Assembly: GCF_024713945.1 (NCBI RefSeq)
Contig: NC_134684.1
Span: 2,647,001-2,711,000, forward strand
DNA: 64,000 bases
Source: Dermatophagoides farinae
Lineage: Eukaryota > Arthropoda > Arachnida > Sarcoptiformes > Pyroglyphidae
Direction: 5' to 3'
Below the pieces are notes generated by a model that was given only the letters and a program-made list of their open reading frames with translations, searched no databases and had not been told where the DNA came from. A program made the position numbers and the translations under genes. This document shows, piece after piece, positions 13,871 to 28,848 of the stretch (the stretch's first letter is position 1; every line of letters begins with the position of its first letter).

Positions 13871-16800
13871 CAATCAATGAATAAATTGTCATCATATATC
13901 CAAAAAAAAAATTGATAATGATAGTGATTCAATAATTCGTGGGTGGTATGTGGAATGAAGAAAAAAAAATTCTAATTTTGTAATGATTCATTTTCAATGT
14001 TGTCCATAGATGATCTAAAAGTTTGATATTATTTACTAATTGACCAATTAATATTAGTTTTTTTTTTAAGCTAACTTGTCATTGAAAATATCATATTAAT
14101 CTCATTCATAGCTGGAATTTATTTCCAATTTACATTCTATATATAATATATAACTAACCGCAACAAATTGATCGATCGAAACATTCATTTATTATCAAGA
14201 AAAGAAAAAAAAATGGAAAAAATTTTTCTCTTAAATTGTCGACTAATGATGACGATTATAGTGATTATGAACATGAAATGAATAAGATAAGATCCTTTTC
14301 AAATGTTCATTTGTTGATAAAAACCAATGATCATTTCATGTGGAATGAAATCCAATGCAATTTGACACCATCATCATCATCAGTATGATGCCATTATGAA
14401 TGGTTTAGATTAACCAAGATGGACATTTTGATAAACAACAACATAACACCTGTAATTTTTTTTCTCTTCTTCTTCTATTCTTTTGTATGTATGTCAAAGG
14501 TCAAAAGAAATTCACATACCAAGTGAATGTTTAAGCAAAGAGAAAAAAAACACTTGTTACTTATCATTGAGCCAATATGATAGGATCAATATGGAGGCGT
14601 GTATCATCTCATTACAACAACATCCAACAACCACCCTCTATTTTTTTTAATCCATATTTTTTTTTGGAATTTATTGAAGATCATAGGTCACATACACACA
14701 CACACAGTCGTGCATAATTTCAATGTGTCATGAGAAATTGACATTGCCTGTATCTGTATTTGTGTGCCTTATTATTAATCTCAAATACAAATTGCCTCTA
14801 AATCTGATAACTGAAATTTTATATATGTCAAATAAATCTGAAAAAAAATCTGTTAAATCACCTGGAATATATATATAGAACTAAATAAAAATCTGTCTGT
14901 GTCGATTGATTTTACTTTATGATGCAATTCTATAAATTCCCCAAAAAACAAGTAAATCACTACAAAGCAATCAATCTGGCCATCTGATCATATGTCATTT
15001 TCGATTTATATTTTATTTTTTCTTGAATTCTTCTTTAATCTGACCACTTGTTGTTTGTTGACGACAAAATAATTCGATCGTTGTATGACATTAGTGGTGG
15101 TGGTGGTGTTGGTGGTACCTCTGGTTATTTTTCATGTTCCCGATTTTAGACAAATTAATTTCCATCTATTACAATCATCATCATCATGGATAGATCACTA
15201 GAATTCATTTCAGATTAATGTGATTTTTTTTTCATACTTGTCGCATGCCACAATTTTTCATCATTTATTAATTTATTATCCAACAATTTTGTGTTTTAAT
15301 CCGATTTTTCAAATTGTTCAGGCAGCGTTTCTTTTTTTTCTATTTTCACTTTGGGCGCACGACAAATCATCAAAGAATTTTATTTTCATTTTTTTTTTTC
15401 TTACTCTCATCAAAATTAAACAGATCTGGACAAACAAACAAACAAACGACAAAAAAAACCTTCAAACGATGCTCAAATTTCATCACACACACACACACAC
15501 ACATTACCAACACAATAAATGGTCCATTTTTATGGCAATTCAAAGAAGAAGAAGAAGAAAAAAAAACAGACACCATCTCACCATTTATGAATTATTTCAT
15601 CAGTTTCAGACATTCAGACAAACAGTTTCAATTTTTTTAATGGCTGACAATTAAAATTTGAATTTTTTTTTGTGTGACAAAAAAAGAAAACAAAAATTGT
15701 CATTTTTTTTCAATATTCTCAATGAATGAAACAAAGTTTCAACAAAAAAAAAAAATAAATAAAAATTTTCCTTGTTCATTCAATTGTGATATATATTGTG
15801 ATGTGTTTATGGTCCATTTCCATATTTTTGAATAATCAAAAAAAAAAAAAACAGACATTATCATCATTTAAAATGATGATAACTAAAAAAAAAGAGTTTC
15901 GTTCTAGATATAATGTGCGTGTGGTCTCTCTGAATCAAAATTCAAATGATGATTCTGTTGTTGTTGTATCTTCATTTTCTCATCATCATCATCATCACCA
16001 GTTGTTGTTCATGTGACCGGAAATTTGACCTCCCAAAGTGTTTTTTTTGTTCATATCAAAAAAAAAAAAAATAATAATGTTTGCCAGCCAACAACAACGA
16101 AAAAATAATCATTCACCTTCATTGAAAAATTTCAAATGTCAATACAAAATTTCAATTCTGGCCATAATACCAGAATAACCAAACTATTTGCCAGTCTGTT
16201 ATGGTTGTTTCCTTTCCCGTTCTCTCTTTTTCTCTCTCTCTGGTTCATTTGAAACAAAAATCATTTATTACAATCATTTTTCATCAATTTTTTTTGGTTT
16301 TATTTTCGTTCACATACAAAAAAAAAACTTTATCAATGTCGTTGTTTTTTGTTTTTCCTTTTATTTTCCATCATCATCATCAATATTGACCAAACGAACA
16401 AAAATAAAAAAAAACAAAACAAAAAATCTGGTTCATTTTGTGTTTTTGTTGTTGTTGATGTCAAAACATTATTTTTATCGATTGGCACTATTTTTTTTCT
16501 GGTTGTCATTTTATTGTAACATTTCAAATGCATGATGTTGAAGAATGAAAGAAAGAGAAAAAATGAGAGCAAAAAACTTTTAACAAAATGCCAGACACAT
16601 AATTTGAGTTGATGATAAAAGAAAAGAAAAAAAATGATCACGAGCAGCAGCAGCCTGTTTCACACACACACACACACGCATGAAAAATTTTTGAAACAAG
16701 TGGCCTTCAATATACTGGAACAACAAACTAACAAAATTGTCATCATCATTGTTTGGTTATCACCCCTCCTCCCCCCAAAAAAAAGAGAGAAAAAAACAAA

Positions 16801-19800
16801 ATAATCAAGTGTATCGGGTGCTTTATAGCTGCTGCTGCTGCTTTGCTTATGGTATATCACAAGTAACCAGTGTGATAGTGAAAAACAAATTTGTCTGAAT
16901 CAAATTACATTTAGTTTCATTGGAAACTGAAAATTCAATTTGTCTTCAGTTGATTTTCATTTTTTTTTTCAAAAAAAAAAATAGGAAAAAATTCAGAAAA
17001 AAAAATTTTAAACGATAAGATTTTTTTTTTGCAGCCAAACTTTACATATATGAAACCTTGTTGTTCGTTGAATCTTATCTTGGCCAATAATAATAATGAT
17101 GATTATTATTTGCCATTTGCCTCTCCAAAATGGTCGTGTTTTTTTTTTTGCTCTTTTTTTTCGTCATCATAGCTTGTATATATAGCAATTATTATTATAA
17201 TTCACTGCTTCTGGAATGAGATGAACTTGATGAGAAAAGTATATCTCGTGTGTGTGACACTAACCAAACTGTTGAAAATGACACATGATGTTAATGATGA
17301 TAACATTGTAAGAAAAAAAAAGAGATTATTCTAACGAATCATATCAGATCCATATGCATGCACACATACACACACATTTGAAACAGACACATTTGAATAA
17401 ATCAAATTACTAATTGTAATTGATATCATTGAATTTCAAAGAAAAATAACATATCATCAATAATGACAAAATTATTAGTATTATTATAATGTTCATGGAA
17501 ATGATGATGTACAATAATTGTAAATGATCAAAAGAAAAAAAGAAAAATTTGCATAGAAAAAAAAATGTCGAATTTAAATCCAAATTCAGATTCCTTGAGG
17601 GCAACTTCAATAAGATAACAAAAAAAAAAAAAAAAAAATATGTCCAAGTGCAAGATTATTATGTTCGGATTGTTGTTGTTGAAAAAAAAATTATTCATCT
17701 TTTAATGAGATAACCGCCATTATTAGAGAATATTCATACAAAAAAAAATTAAATTTTTTTTTTGATACGGTCAACAATGCGGATGCATGTGGACTTACGT
17801 GGAATACTTATCATACACACACACACACAGAGAGAGATTATCAAAAATTTTTTTTTCTTTGAAAAGATTCCCTGGTGATGTTATTGTTTTTATATTCAAT
17901 GTGGTCATTGCATTTTTATACGGATGTTGGCCAAACCCAACCACATTATTAGAATAACAAACACATATTCAAGAAAGAAAGAAAAAAACTTCAAGGCAAA
18001 TCTCAAGATGTAATCATGGTCATAATGCACATACAAGAGCTAGAATAATGGTCAAAAAAAACAGAACCAAAAAGAAGAAAAAAAACAATTAAAACATTTA
18101 ATAATATGTTTGGTTTTTGGTTTTTTTTTCTCTTTCTCTCTAGGTTTCTATTGGATGGACAATAAATTATTTTGGCCCTCATTCATACTTTCTTTCGTTT
18201 ACAGTTATTCAAATGAATGGAAATTCTTTTGTTCTCTTCACCAATGTGATGAATATGCTAAACCTAGCAATTAAAACATTATTCAAGTGCCAAATATTGA
18301 ATCAAAAAAAAAAACCCAGTGAGATACGTCCACCACCATCACCACCACTATTTTATACTTGTCAAACCAAAAAAAAAAATTCTCTTGTTTGATTGTACTC
18401 GTCATTGTTTAATTTTTCATCACGTTAAATGAATATACAAGGAGAAAATGAAAATCAAATTCTAGCTTGTTTTTTTTTTTTTTTGGTTTGTTGGTCCTAG
18501 GGGCTAGAGAATTTTTTTTTGAGGTTCGATTTGTTTTCATTTTTCTTATTTTTTTTTTTTGGCTTTGTCCCAGAAAAAAAAGTTATAATTATAGCCTACA
18601 TATACATTTCTTGGTCAACAAAAAATTGAATCAAAAATGGCCACATTTTTTTTTCTTTGGGCCACTTTGTTTGGGCGATGATATGGTCATTTATCCAATT
18701 GTTTGTGTGTGTGTGTGTGTGTCGGTGGTAAAAAAAGCCTCACTAAAAATTTTTTTCATAGAAATTTATTAAGGATTAATTGATGGTTACAATGATGATT
18801 ACAATGTTAATAGGTGTGTGTGGTAAATTGATCATCATCATCATCATTATCGTTGTTTATTTCGTATAGTTTTCTTTTCAGATTTTAAAAGAAAAACAAA
18901 TTTTTCGTTCTATTTGGATCACACGCCCAACATTAAAATCATATATTGGAATGCGTCATACAGTAGTCTTGGACAGACAAAAAAAAACCCTGGAAAAAAA
19001 TACATGTTTCAAATCATAGAAGTTTGAATAGCTCGAAAAAAAACCTTAAATCTCAACATCATAGCCATATTGGATCAATACATAATAATGTACATTTACA
19101 GAGAAATGAATGGAAAAAAAATATTAAAATTCAAATGAAAAAAACTCCAGTTTTTTTATGACCAAAAAATTCTTAGTAAAAAATTCACAACAATGACCTC
19201 GAACCAGAATGTCACACACACACACACACAAACACACTCCATATGCACTTGTTATTATTGAGAGATTTTCTTTCAAATTACTACTATGGTGTGACAATTT
19301 TTTTTCACTTCTTCATTATCATTGTCAATGTTATATTACATAACATGACCATTTTTTTTTGTTTTTAACACACGATGATCATATTGAAAATGATCCGATT
19401 TTTTTCCCTCCATCTTAAAAGATTTACAAAAAACGACATTTTGACACACACAAACACACACACACAGTTGATACGTTTATTTTATTTCATTTCATTTCAT
19501 TTTGTTTTCACGCGCGGTTTTTTTTCTGTTCACAAACAACAACAACAACAACAACAGAAAACATTGAAAACATTGCTTTGAATGTGGATAATGATGATGA
19601 TGATGATGGAGAAAAAAAATTGCTGCATCAAGATTCTTTGGAAAAGAAAATACTTGGTGAAAACAGAGAAATTTTCGGCAACAACAAACATTTTTGTTTT
19701 TTTTTTGAAAATAAAAAAAAAAGAAAAAGAAAATAAAAATTCTAATCATTATCATCATCATCATCATCCTCATCATGGTCATCAATGGTGACCAAATTAT

Positions 19801-22800
19801 TGTCAATAAATTTTCTTTAATGTCTTACCACTCTGACCATTTTGTTTCTCACTTTATTTTATTTCATTTTCGGTTATTATTGTCTTTAACAATTCTTTTT
19901 TTTGGTTTTTGCATCAACTCAAATTTTCAAAAAAATCAATCAACAACAACAACAACAACAACGACAACAAAAACGATGATGACGTAGTGGTTTTTTTTCC
20001 ATGATGATGACAATAAATTTCCTGAAAATGTTTCAATTACTTCGTAGAAAATGGGAAAGAAAAAAAAATTGAAATTCAAAATTTTTTTTTCCACTTGGAT
20101 CACCATTATCATCATCATCAACAGAAATGGTTAATTCCAGTTTTTTTTTCAATTTTAACAAAGTCCGGTTTCGGTCTCTGTGTGTGTGTATGATTTTTGA
20201 AAATAAAAAAAAACGAGCGAGGTGTGTCTCGTATTCAGTTCATCAGATCTGATAATGATCATCATCATCATCATCAACATCAAAACCATAACCAGGCTAA
20301 CCAGAAAAAAAACAATAATCAATTGGTTCATTTTTTCCATTTCTTGTATATATATATATATCAACAGAGAACAGAAATCCTATCACAATTGTTAAGATTT
20401 TTGTATTTAAAATTTTTTTATTTTTTTTTTACCTGAAGCTAATTAACAAAAAAAAAGAGAAAAATTTTTTCTACTCAGTAAGATAGTTTTATGTTTGTTG
20501 TTGCCTCAAACGTTTATGAACACACACACATACACACACACACACACACAAACAAAACCTGTAATTATAATCTCGATGAGAAATGAAAAATTTTTTTTTT
20601 TTTTGTTTAAATTCGTTTTTTTTTTTTTTGGTTTTTGTTTTCAGCCAGTAGCCAAACATGAACACAATATGTCCATAGAATCATCATCATCATTAGATAT
20701 TATTTTGTCCGTATAGTGGCCCATATAGTGAATCATGGTTGTGGTTTACCATTTTACCGGACTTCATGTGGTCGAGCATAAATTTTTTTTTCTATTCATT
20801 CTGATTGTTATATGCAAAACAAAAGACAAATGATCATAACGCTATAGTTGAAATAACGACAACAACAACAACAAAGTATTTTTTAATTTATACCTTGTGT
20901 TTATACATCATCATCATTTTTCAACAATTCGACAAGTAATTCAATCTGTCCTTAGGGTCTGGAATGGTTTGGAACCAGCTTCAAAAAAAAATCCCTAAAA
21001 AATTATTGAAACATCTTTAAGGCATTTCCCGGGACCGAAAAAAAAAATTTATTCGTATAATACGTTGCATCTTTTTTTGTTTTTGTTTTGTTTCTCGAGC
21101 AATTATCATCATCATTTAAATTCAAATAAACCACAATTTTGAACCACATAATCAACAATAATTTTTTTCAAATTCCAATATGATGAGAATTTTTTCTTCT
21201 TATTCCTTGGCAAAAATTTTTATTATTTCATTTTCAGTGGAAAAAAAATTTAAATGAAAATTTTGTGAAAAAAGTTTTTTTTTGCATTTCATTTTCATAT
21301 ACATACATGACATACATCGCCGATTGGCGACGTCTTGTCGACCATGTCTTTTTTTTGGTTACTGCTCTTGTCATCTTTATTTTATTTTTATTTTTTTTTG
21401 GCATATCGTGACTAGGCAGATCACATTTGTATTCGAATTTGAGTGTTTTTTTTTTTGTTGTTGTTGTTGTTTAATGTTGACGCAGCCTTTGTTGTTGTTG
21501 TTGTTGTTGTTTATGATGAAGGTCGATTATTCACGTGTGATTTATATTTATTAATATACTCAATTTGGTTGTGCTCTATGATGATGATCATCATCATCAT
21601 CCTAAGAATCATGATGATCAGTGGTTTTGTCCCTAAATGTAAAAAATTATTATCATTATTATTTGTCAACAAATCGAATCGTCGAAAATCATGATCAATA
21701 TAGGAGGTGATCATTATGATTCGTTTGAAAGAGAAATTTCATTGAAACGACAAATCATCAAAATCAACAACCATAGTGATTTCAATTCTACTAATGATTC
21801 GATTGATATTGGTTTGGTCGATGAAAAAATTGCCGACCAAACATTGATTGAACTTTCACTTAATTATCTTTGTTCTTTATACACTTGGCTTTATTATTTC
21901 TTGAAACTTTTTTTTTGGTTTGGTTTGGTTTGGTTTTGGTTTTTGGAATTGTAATCGGATATCGAGCAACTAAAATAATGTATGTCGTTAGTTAGTGGAT
22001 AAAGTCAATTCTTTTCCCCTTTTTGAAAAATAAAAAAAAACACACATATTGACATTGTAACTGGTGTGTGTCATGTCCTTGATTTTGGCCATTATCATTA
22101 TTATCATCACTATGTGTGGACAACAACAACAACAACAACAAAAAATGTTATTTGACACTTGATTTGACTTTTTTTTCATTTTGGGTGATGATCATCATGA
22201 TCATCATAATCATAATCATTGATTATGGTAAAGACCTTGATCTTTTGACGACTTTTTTATTCATCATTGACAATATATGATTCAATAGTTAAAAATCAAC
22301 CCATTATAATGGTATCCGAAGCTAATCTACAAAATGGTTACGGTAGTTGACTCTAGAGACGACGATGATGGTTTCAAATGTGGCTAGACTTATAGAAACA
22401 CACACACATACACAATGATCGAGACGGCATACCGTTTTAGCAAAAAAAAACGATAAAAAAACAAACTTTCATTTTTGTTCAGTTTATTTCGAAAAATTTG
22501 ATCGCAAAACAAAAAAACAGAAGAAAACAACAAAACGGCTTCTGTGTCCCAGATTCCATCCATGTGTCGGTGTATGTGTGTGTGTGTGTGTCTGGAACTA
22601 ACAAACTTTAACCAGGCTATAGCCCGTAAAAAAAATGAAGTACGAAAGCCGAAAACAAAAAAAAGAAAAGAAAAAGAGGGCGAAACATGTCGTCGTTTTT
22701 TTTTCTTGGTCCAAATCATCATCATCATCATCATCATCATCGTTCATTTTGACATGTGTGTGTGTGTGTGTGTGGACACTTGCTGAGAATTCACTATACT

Positions 22801-25800
22801 ATCAATTGGTTGAATATCAATATCAATGCATATCAATATGACTATCACTTGTTGCTTTGCTCTGTTTGACTTTTTTTTTTTTGGTTTGAAAAAAGTAATA
22901 AGAAAACTAATAATAAACTAGAAAGAAATATTCATATGAATATTCTTCCAATACAAAGATGAAAATGATGATGAGGAAATTTATTTTATCGCTTTTGAAG
23001 AAGCTTATTATTTTTTTTTTTTTTTGGTGATGATCCGGGTTCAACAACAAAAAAAATAGACTGCTAATATGGCAATTCAAATTTACAATCATAATTTATC
23101 CATGAATAACCATCATTATATAAAACACAGTATACAATACAATGCAGAACAGGATTTTTATTTTCTTTTTTTTTTGGCCTCGGATTTTAATTTTGAAAAA
23201 AAAATGATGTAACTGATCCAATTTTGTTTTTATTTTCATTCATTACATGATGTGAAGTTGATGACGGATAACATCAATTGGTCAATGTTAATTTGCATTG
23301 GGTTTGGTTAAGAATCCAAATCCAATCTTAAGAACCGAAAAAAAATGAAATCCATTTATTCATATTGTATGTCATTTTAATAGTGGAAAAAAATTCATGA
23401 ATTTAACAACAAAAACAACAACAACAACAACAAAAAACTAAACTGTCAGACGGCGCCGTAAAGCTAATTAAAATGGTCAATACAAAAGCAAAAAAAAATG
23501 CGAATTAGTTTGCCATTATGAATCAATCAACACGAAAATGAAATTGATCAAATAAGAATAATAATAATAATAAAAATTACGATTGATTAGTTCACGAGTG
23601 AATTTTTTTTTTTTTGGTCTCATTTTTCACTTGAAATCCATTCATCTATAGACAATAACCAAACACTACTACTATTGTTGTTGTTGTTGTTGTTTTTTTT
23701 TTTTTTTTTGGTTGTTGTTGTTATTGATATACTTTTCATTCAAAAATGGACACTTGAATGAGAGAAAAAAAACAAATATCTATACTAAGAACTACTTGTG
23801 TGTCACAGAAACCGGCAAATGAACAAAAAAAAACCATGACCACACAATGACGGTAACTATCATCATCATCATCATCATATACTATATGGCGTCTTTGGGT
23901 TGGATTGAAAAGCAAAGCAATGCAATGCAATGTAAAAAAAAAAATCTTTTGTATATACCACCAAACACCATTGCCGTCACCGCTTTTAAATTTGATTTTG
24001 TTGTTTCATAGCGAGAAAAAACAACAAATATACATAGACACACACACACACACACACACTTGACCTTCGCCCAGATATTATTATCCATAAGGCCTTAGTT
24101 TTTGATCTGTAGACCGCAAAAAAATAAGAAAAATTTGGTCTAGCCACCATAGCTGTTGGTGGTGGTGGTGGTGGTGATTGAAGTTGTTGTTGTTGTTTTT
24201 CATATGAAATCATATTCATCGAATTGATATTGTCTTATTATATGGGACATGATTTAGTTCAAGTGATTTTCTAAAACGATGGGGGTGTGTGCTTTTGTGT
24301 GTGTTCATTGAGATAGAAGAAAAAAGAACCGACTCATTTGTTTTTTGTTGTTGTTTGTGTTTCAATATTATACACTCTATCTCATGTGAGTCATTTAGTC
24401 ACAATTCGGATTGTCAAAAAAAAAAACAAAAAAAAGTCAAGTTCATAAAATCAAAAAAAAAGATGGCTAAATTCCAGAATAAAATTTTGGTCGGCTTTTC
24501 TCTGTTTTTGTTTTCCGAATCACCACGTCATTTGATTTGATCTCACACGAAGCAAGTGATTGCATTTCATTTTGTCATTTTTTTGTTTGTTTGCTCGTCT
24601 TGTGTGCACGATATTTATCAATTCAAAGAATCAAATTCATATCAGATGAAAAGAAGGGTGAACAAAAAAAAACACTGAGGTCTTTCTTTTTTTTTTTTTT
24701 GGCCGCAATCGAAAACTGATCGATCATTGTTTTAACTACATTAGTATCAACAGCCGGTTAGCGGTATCACTATGTGCACCATTAACCTTGTTGATGATGA
24801 TAGCGATCATTATCAAGAGAAAAAAAACCGATGATCATCTGGTTTGATTCACAAAAAAAAAAATTTTCGATTATTGACACAACGAATCATCAATTCGGTC
24901 TATACTTATTATCATCATCATCATCATCGTCATCATCCACCTTGATAATTGACCATTTTTGAAGTTTTTTTCTCTTTGACACAAAATATCAATTGAAATG
25001 GCCTCTAATTTTTAGCTCCATCATTTGGAAATTTGATAATCGATTGTGTATTTTGGCTGATTTTTTTTATTTTTTTGCTTAAGGACAAACAACATTTCAA
25101 AATTGACGTTTACTCGTCATTCACTCATATTTTCATTCATACATAATAATAGGATACATGTTCATAAACACATACATACACACACACATTAAATCCAGAC
25201 ATAGAACCAAAATGAATATTATGTCTGAATCTATGTGCGATTTTTTTTTGCCATTTTGGCCAGGTAACGTAATCGATTGGAAAAAGAGAGAAAAAAATAA
25301 TTTTCATTGAAATTGAGCAATGCAAATACACAGTGAATGTGTGTAGTATATAATTCAATTAACACTTTCCGTGCGTATTTTTTTTATATTTTTCTTTTTT
25401 TTTTTGACCATCGGTTCCCAAGGTACCAATCAACTGATCATCATTAACTGAACATAGTACAACGGAAATGGCCTATTAAGGACATTTAGTTTGCCACTGG
25501 TATTCTGTTATACATTGACCGACGTCATTAGTGTCATTCAATGATCATCGAACTGGTCAACCAAAAAACAAAAAAGAAAAAAGAAAATGAAAAGTTAATC
25601 ATTGACTATGGTTTCTTTCTCTTTCATTTACTCATTCATCGATTCAATTTGAATTCATTCATTGAATTCAATTCATATATACAAACAAGATATATATAGA
25701 GTGATTGAAAAAAAAAGTTTACTAATGAAATTTTAATGGAATCAACTATGAATGAATGAATGAATGAATGAAACTTATGTGGTTCACACGCACAAACACG

Positions 25801-26151
25801 ATCTACAAAAAAAATGGCAAAAAAAAGACCTCTCTATGATTATGTCAGCGGTGTTCGATTGCTTAACTCTTCCTTTCATTTGTGATTCTTTTTTTCATTC
25901 ACCGCAAAATAAAAAAAAATCGTCAAAAGCACGAAATTTGATTCCAATGAAACAAAAAAAAAAAAAAAAAAAATTAGAGCTTCACAATTTGATACCAGAA
26001 AATTTACTCATTTTAATGGACACCGACATGGCCTTGAACACAATCGATGATCATTGATGGTGGGCTAGGCCTACAAACAATCCTTCAAGATTAGCTTTTC
26101 CAATGAATTTGTGACAACAACAACAACAACCAAAAATCAACATTTACCCAA

Positions 26152-26184
<33 letters not shown>
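26152..26184. repeat. (CA)16 microsatellite
   Basis: The longest perfect CA run seen in the first half of the window. Confidence 0.9.
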
Positions 26185-26186
<2 letters not shown>

Positions 26187-28703
26187 TGACCAATTTTTCA
26201 AGATAACTGTTATTTTACGATATGTGTGATAATAATCGAAGTGGAAAAAAAATCGAAATTCTAAAAATAAACTCAGAATAGGCCGGTAGCCACAGTAGAG
26301 AATATAGATAATTAATAGTTCAGTTATCATCCATCATATATATGATTGAAGATTCTCAACGAATAAAAACAAAAACAGGCCGATATAATCAATACTAATG
26401 GCGGTAGCTATAAGATTTATCAATAATATGATCATAATATATCAATAGGAAAAATAAAAATGATAACAACAAGTGGCCACCCGAATGTTTTCTGATTGTT
26501 TTTTTTTTTGTTGATAGAAAAAAAAGACAAGTGAAGATAATTAAATTAGCAGAATGGCATTTTTGTTAAAGAATCAAATTTAAAAGTAAAAAAATGAATA
26601 CATTGGCTACATATATTCTATCATGATTGAAATCAATCAAAATATGTTCATGGCCATCATCATCATTATCATCATCGTTTGAAAGTTTATAACAGTGAGG
26701 ACCGCGCCCATATTTATGGTTTAAAATTTATTATTGGAAAAAACCATAAGGCCACAAGGTTATCATCATCATAACCAATGGATAATGATAATGATGATGA
26801 TAATGCTTACCATATGGTCTTTTCTTGTCATGATATGGTATGTTTTTCTTATTGCAACAACAAAAGAACCAATTATAACACCTTCCGATTTTTGTTTCCA
26901 CTGCCATTAACCATAGTATTTTGGTATTCAAACAATCAAAATTGATTGAATGAATAATTGAAAGTGAAGGTCAGATTTTTCCAGTGTTTTTGTCTTTTGA
27001 AAGTTCAAAAGGCTAGTTTTTCGTTTTTTTTTCTGGAATTCTATCGTTCGAGCTATTCTGAACACCTTATTTGAATACTAATAACGGTGTATATGTGAAT
27101 ATCATTCATTCTGATGCTTTTTTTCACACATTTTTGTTTCATTTCCGATGTTAATTTATAAATATAATTCAAATTGACAATATCTCACATTGGAATTGGC
27201 GGGATTCTTTTTTGTATTTTTTTTTTTTGTTTTGTTTCTTATCAAAAACAAATTTTTCTTTCCTGTCTTATTTCTTAGATTTTCTGTTTGTTTGTTTCTT
27301 TTATTTGTGAATTTAGCCGGCATACAAAAAAAAAATTTCCAATGAAAATTGTTGAAAACAAATTTGAAATTATTCAAATTCCAAACCGCACCCGAAACAG
27401 AAACATATAAACTATTCATTTTCAATTTTCAAATGTCTCTGTGTTTTTTTTTAGTCATTCTTGGTTAGTTTGTTTGTATATATTTCGATTTCATTCAAGA
27501 AATTTTTCTTTTTTTCATTCATTTTTAAAATCATTATCATTGAAGGCGTCACATTATCGTATGAAAATCAAGATTTTTTTTCTTTTTCTTCTTCTTCATC
27601 GTCTTTCATTGAGAGACCTCACTCACTCACTCACTCTCGTCAAGCGTTGATTGACTACTTTAGGTGTGATGATATTTCAATCATCAACATCATCATGATC
27701 GTCATCAGAATCGGCATCTTATTTTACTATTTAATGGTTCATAAGGTCAAATGTCAATTAAACATCATCGACTATGATGATATAGATCAGATTTTTGATC
27801 AATTTCATCATTTTCACGGCTGAATGCACAAATATTGTCTATTTTTTTTAAACAAAACTATTCATTCATTCTTCAAAATAAATGTTAAAGCAATACGAAG
27901 TGAACAATTTAAAAATTTCAATTCACAGAAGCGATCATTATTATTATTATTATTATGTTTTTTACTACTATTAAATACAATGATGCTATCAACATTACTA
28001 TTATTATATCAGACATCATTTACGTTTCCGGTCTGGCTCGTGCTCATGTTATTGTTACACACACATACACACGCACAACCACTATGGTCATTCATTGACC
28101 ATTATCGATAATCATTGGTATGAAGTATCCATAAGACAAATCATAATTTGTTTTTTTTTCATTTATTGTTTTTCTCTTCATTCATTCATATATCGTAAGA
28201 ATAATGGAATTTTAAAGGTACCAAAAAAAAAACATTCAAAACCCGCAAACATTTAAAACATTATAATTTATATTTATTATTATTCCGGTCATCGATGAAA
28301 AAAAGTTTTTTTTTTATTTTTGGTTTCGTACGATAAGATCTAAATAGTCTAAATCAAAGTTGACACAACTATAGTAAAACGATCAGAGACGTTATAAACT
28401 TTTTAGGCATGAAAAAAATTCTACCACGTGGCTAAGGTACAAATTTTTTTTTTTTTTTTTGATTCACCAGACTTGACCAGACATCTGAACATTTGCCATT
28501 TGATTTCTAAAAATTTCAAATTCTCATCTCTACATCGTAAAAAATCATTGATCTATTTTCCTATCTATCAGCCAACTAGAAAAGGTGATTTGCAGCTGCA
28601 TTGAACAGAAATTAAAAAAAAGTGTGTCACACACACACACACACACAAACAGACCTGACCTGTGACCAGACAAATTTATTTATTGGTGTAAAAATATTTG
28701 ACT

Positions 28704-28723
28704 TTATTTATTAGTTTTTTATT
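28704..28723 (-). promoter_or_regulatory. Candidate poly(A) signals of the odd-family gene
   Basis: Reading the minus strand, AATAAA occurs at 28718-28723 and again at 28704-28709. These lie about 125-145 nt beyond the last codon of the gene at 28849. Position and sequence fit a polyadenylation signal, but AATAAA is common in AT-rich DNA. Confidence 0.4.
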
Positions 28724-28848
28724 TGAAATTTGTTTTGGTTTTGTTACAAAAAAAAGACAAGCATGTACATAACGAAAATAAAAAAAAATTTTATACACGA
28801 TAAACGAAACGATATTTTTGAAAATTTTAAAATTTTCAATTTTCCACA

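Larger units (their letters stand above)
10758..28848. other. Gene-poor, simple-repeat-rich DNA flanking the odd-type gene
   Basis: No gene can be supported across 18 kb. Sequence is dominated by homopolymer A/T runs and CAT, GAT, GTT, GT and AC microsatellites. Because it lies 3' of an odd-skipped-family regulator, it may hold cis-regulatory elements; that is inference. Balanced-composition patches occur near 20930-21020 and 25400-25560 but show no firm coding signal. Confidence 0.55.

Noticed and set aside
15220-15654. 144-codon plus-strand frame
   Set aside because: Phe- and Lys-rich translation of homopolymers with a CA repeat in the middle; a second frame on the same strand is equally open, so there is no coding preference.
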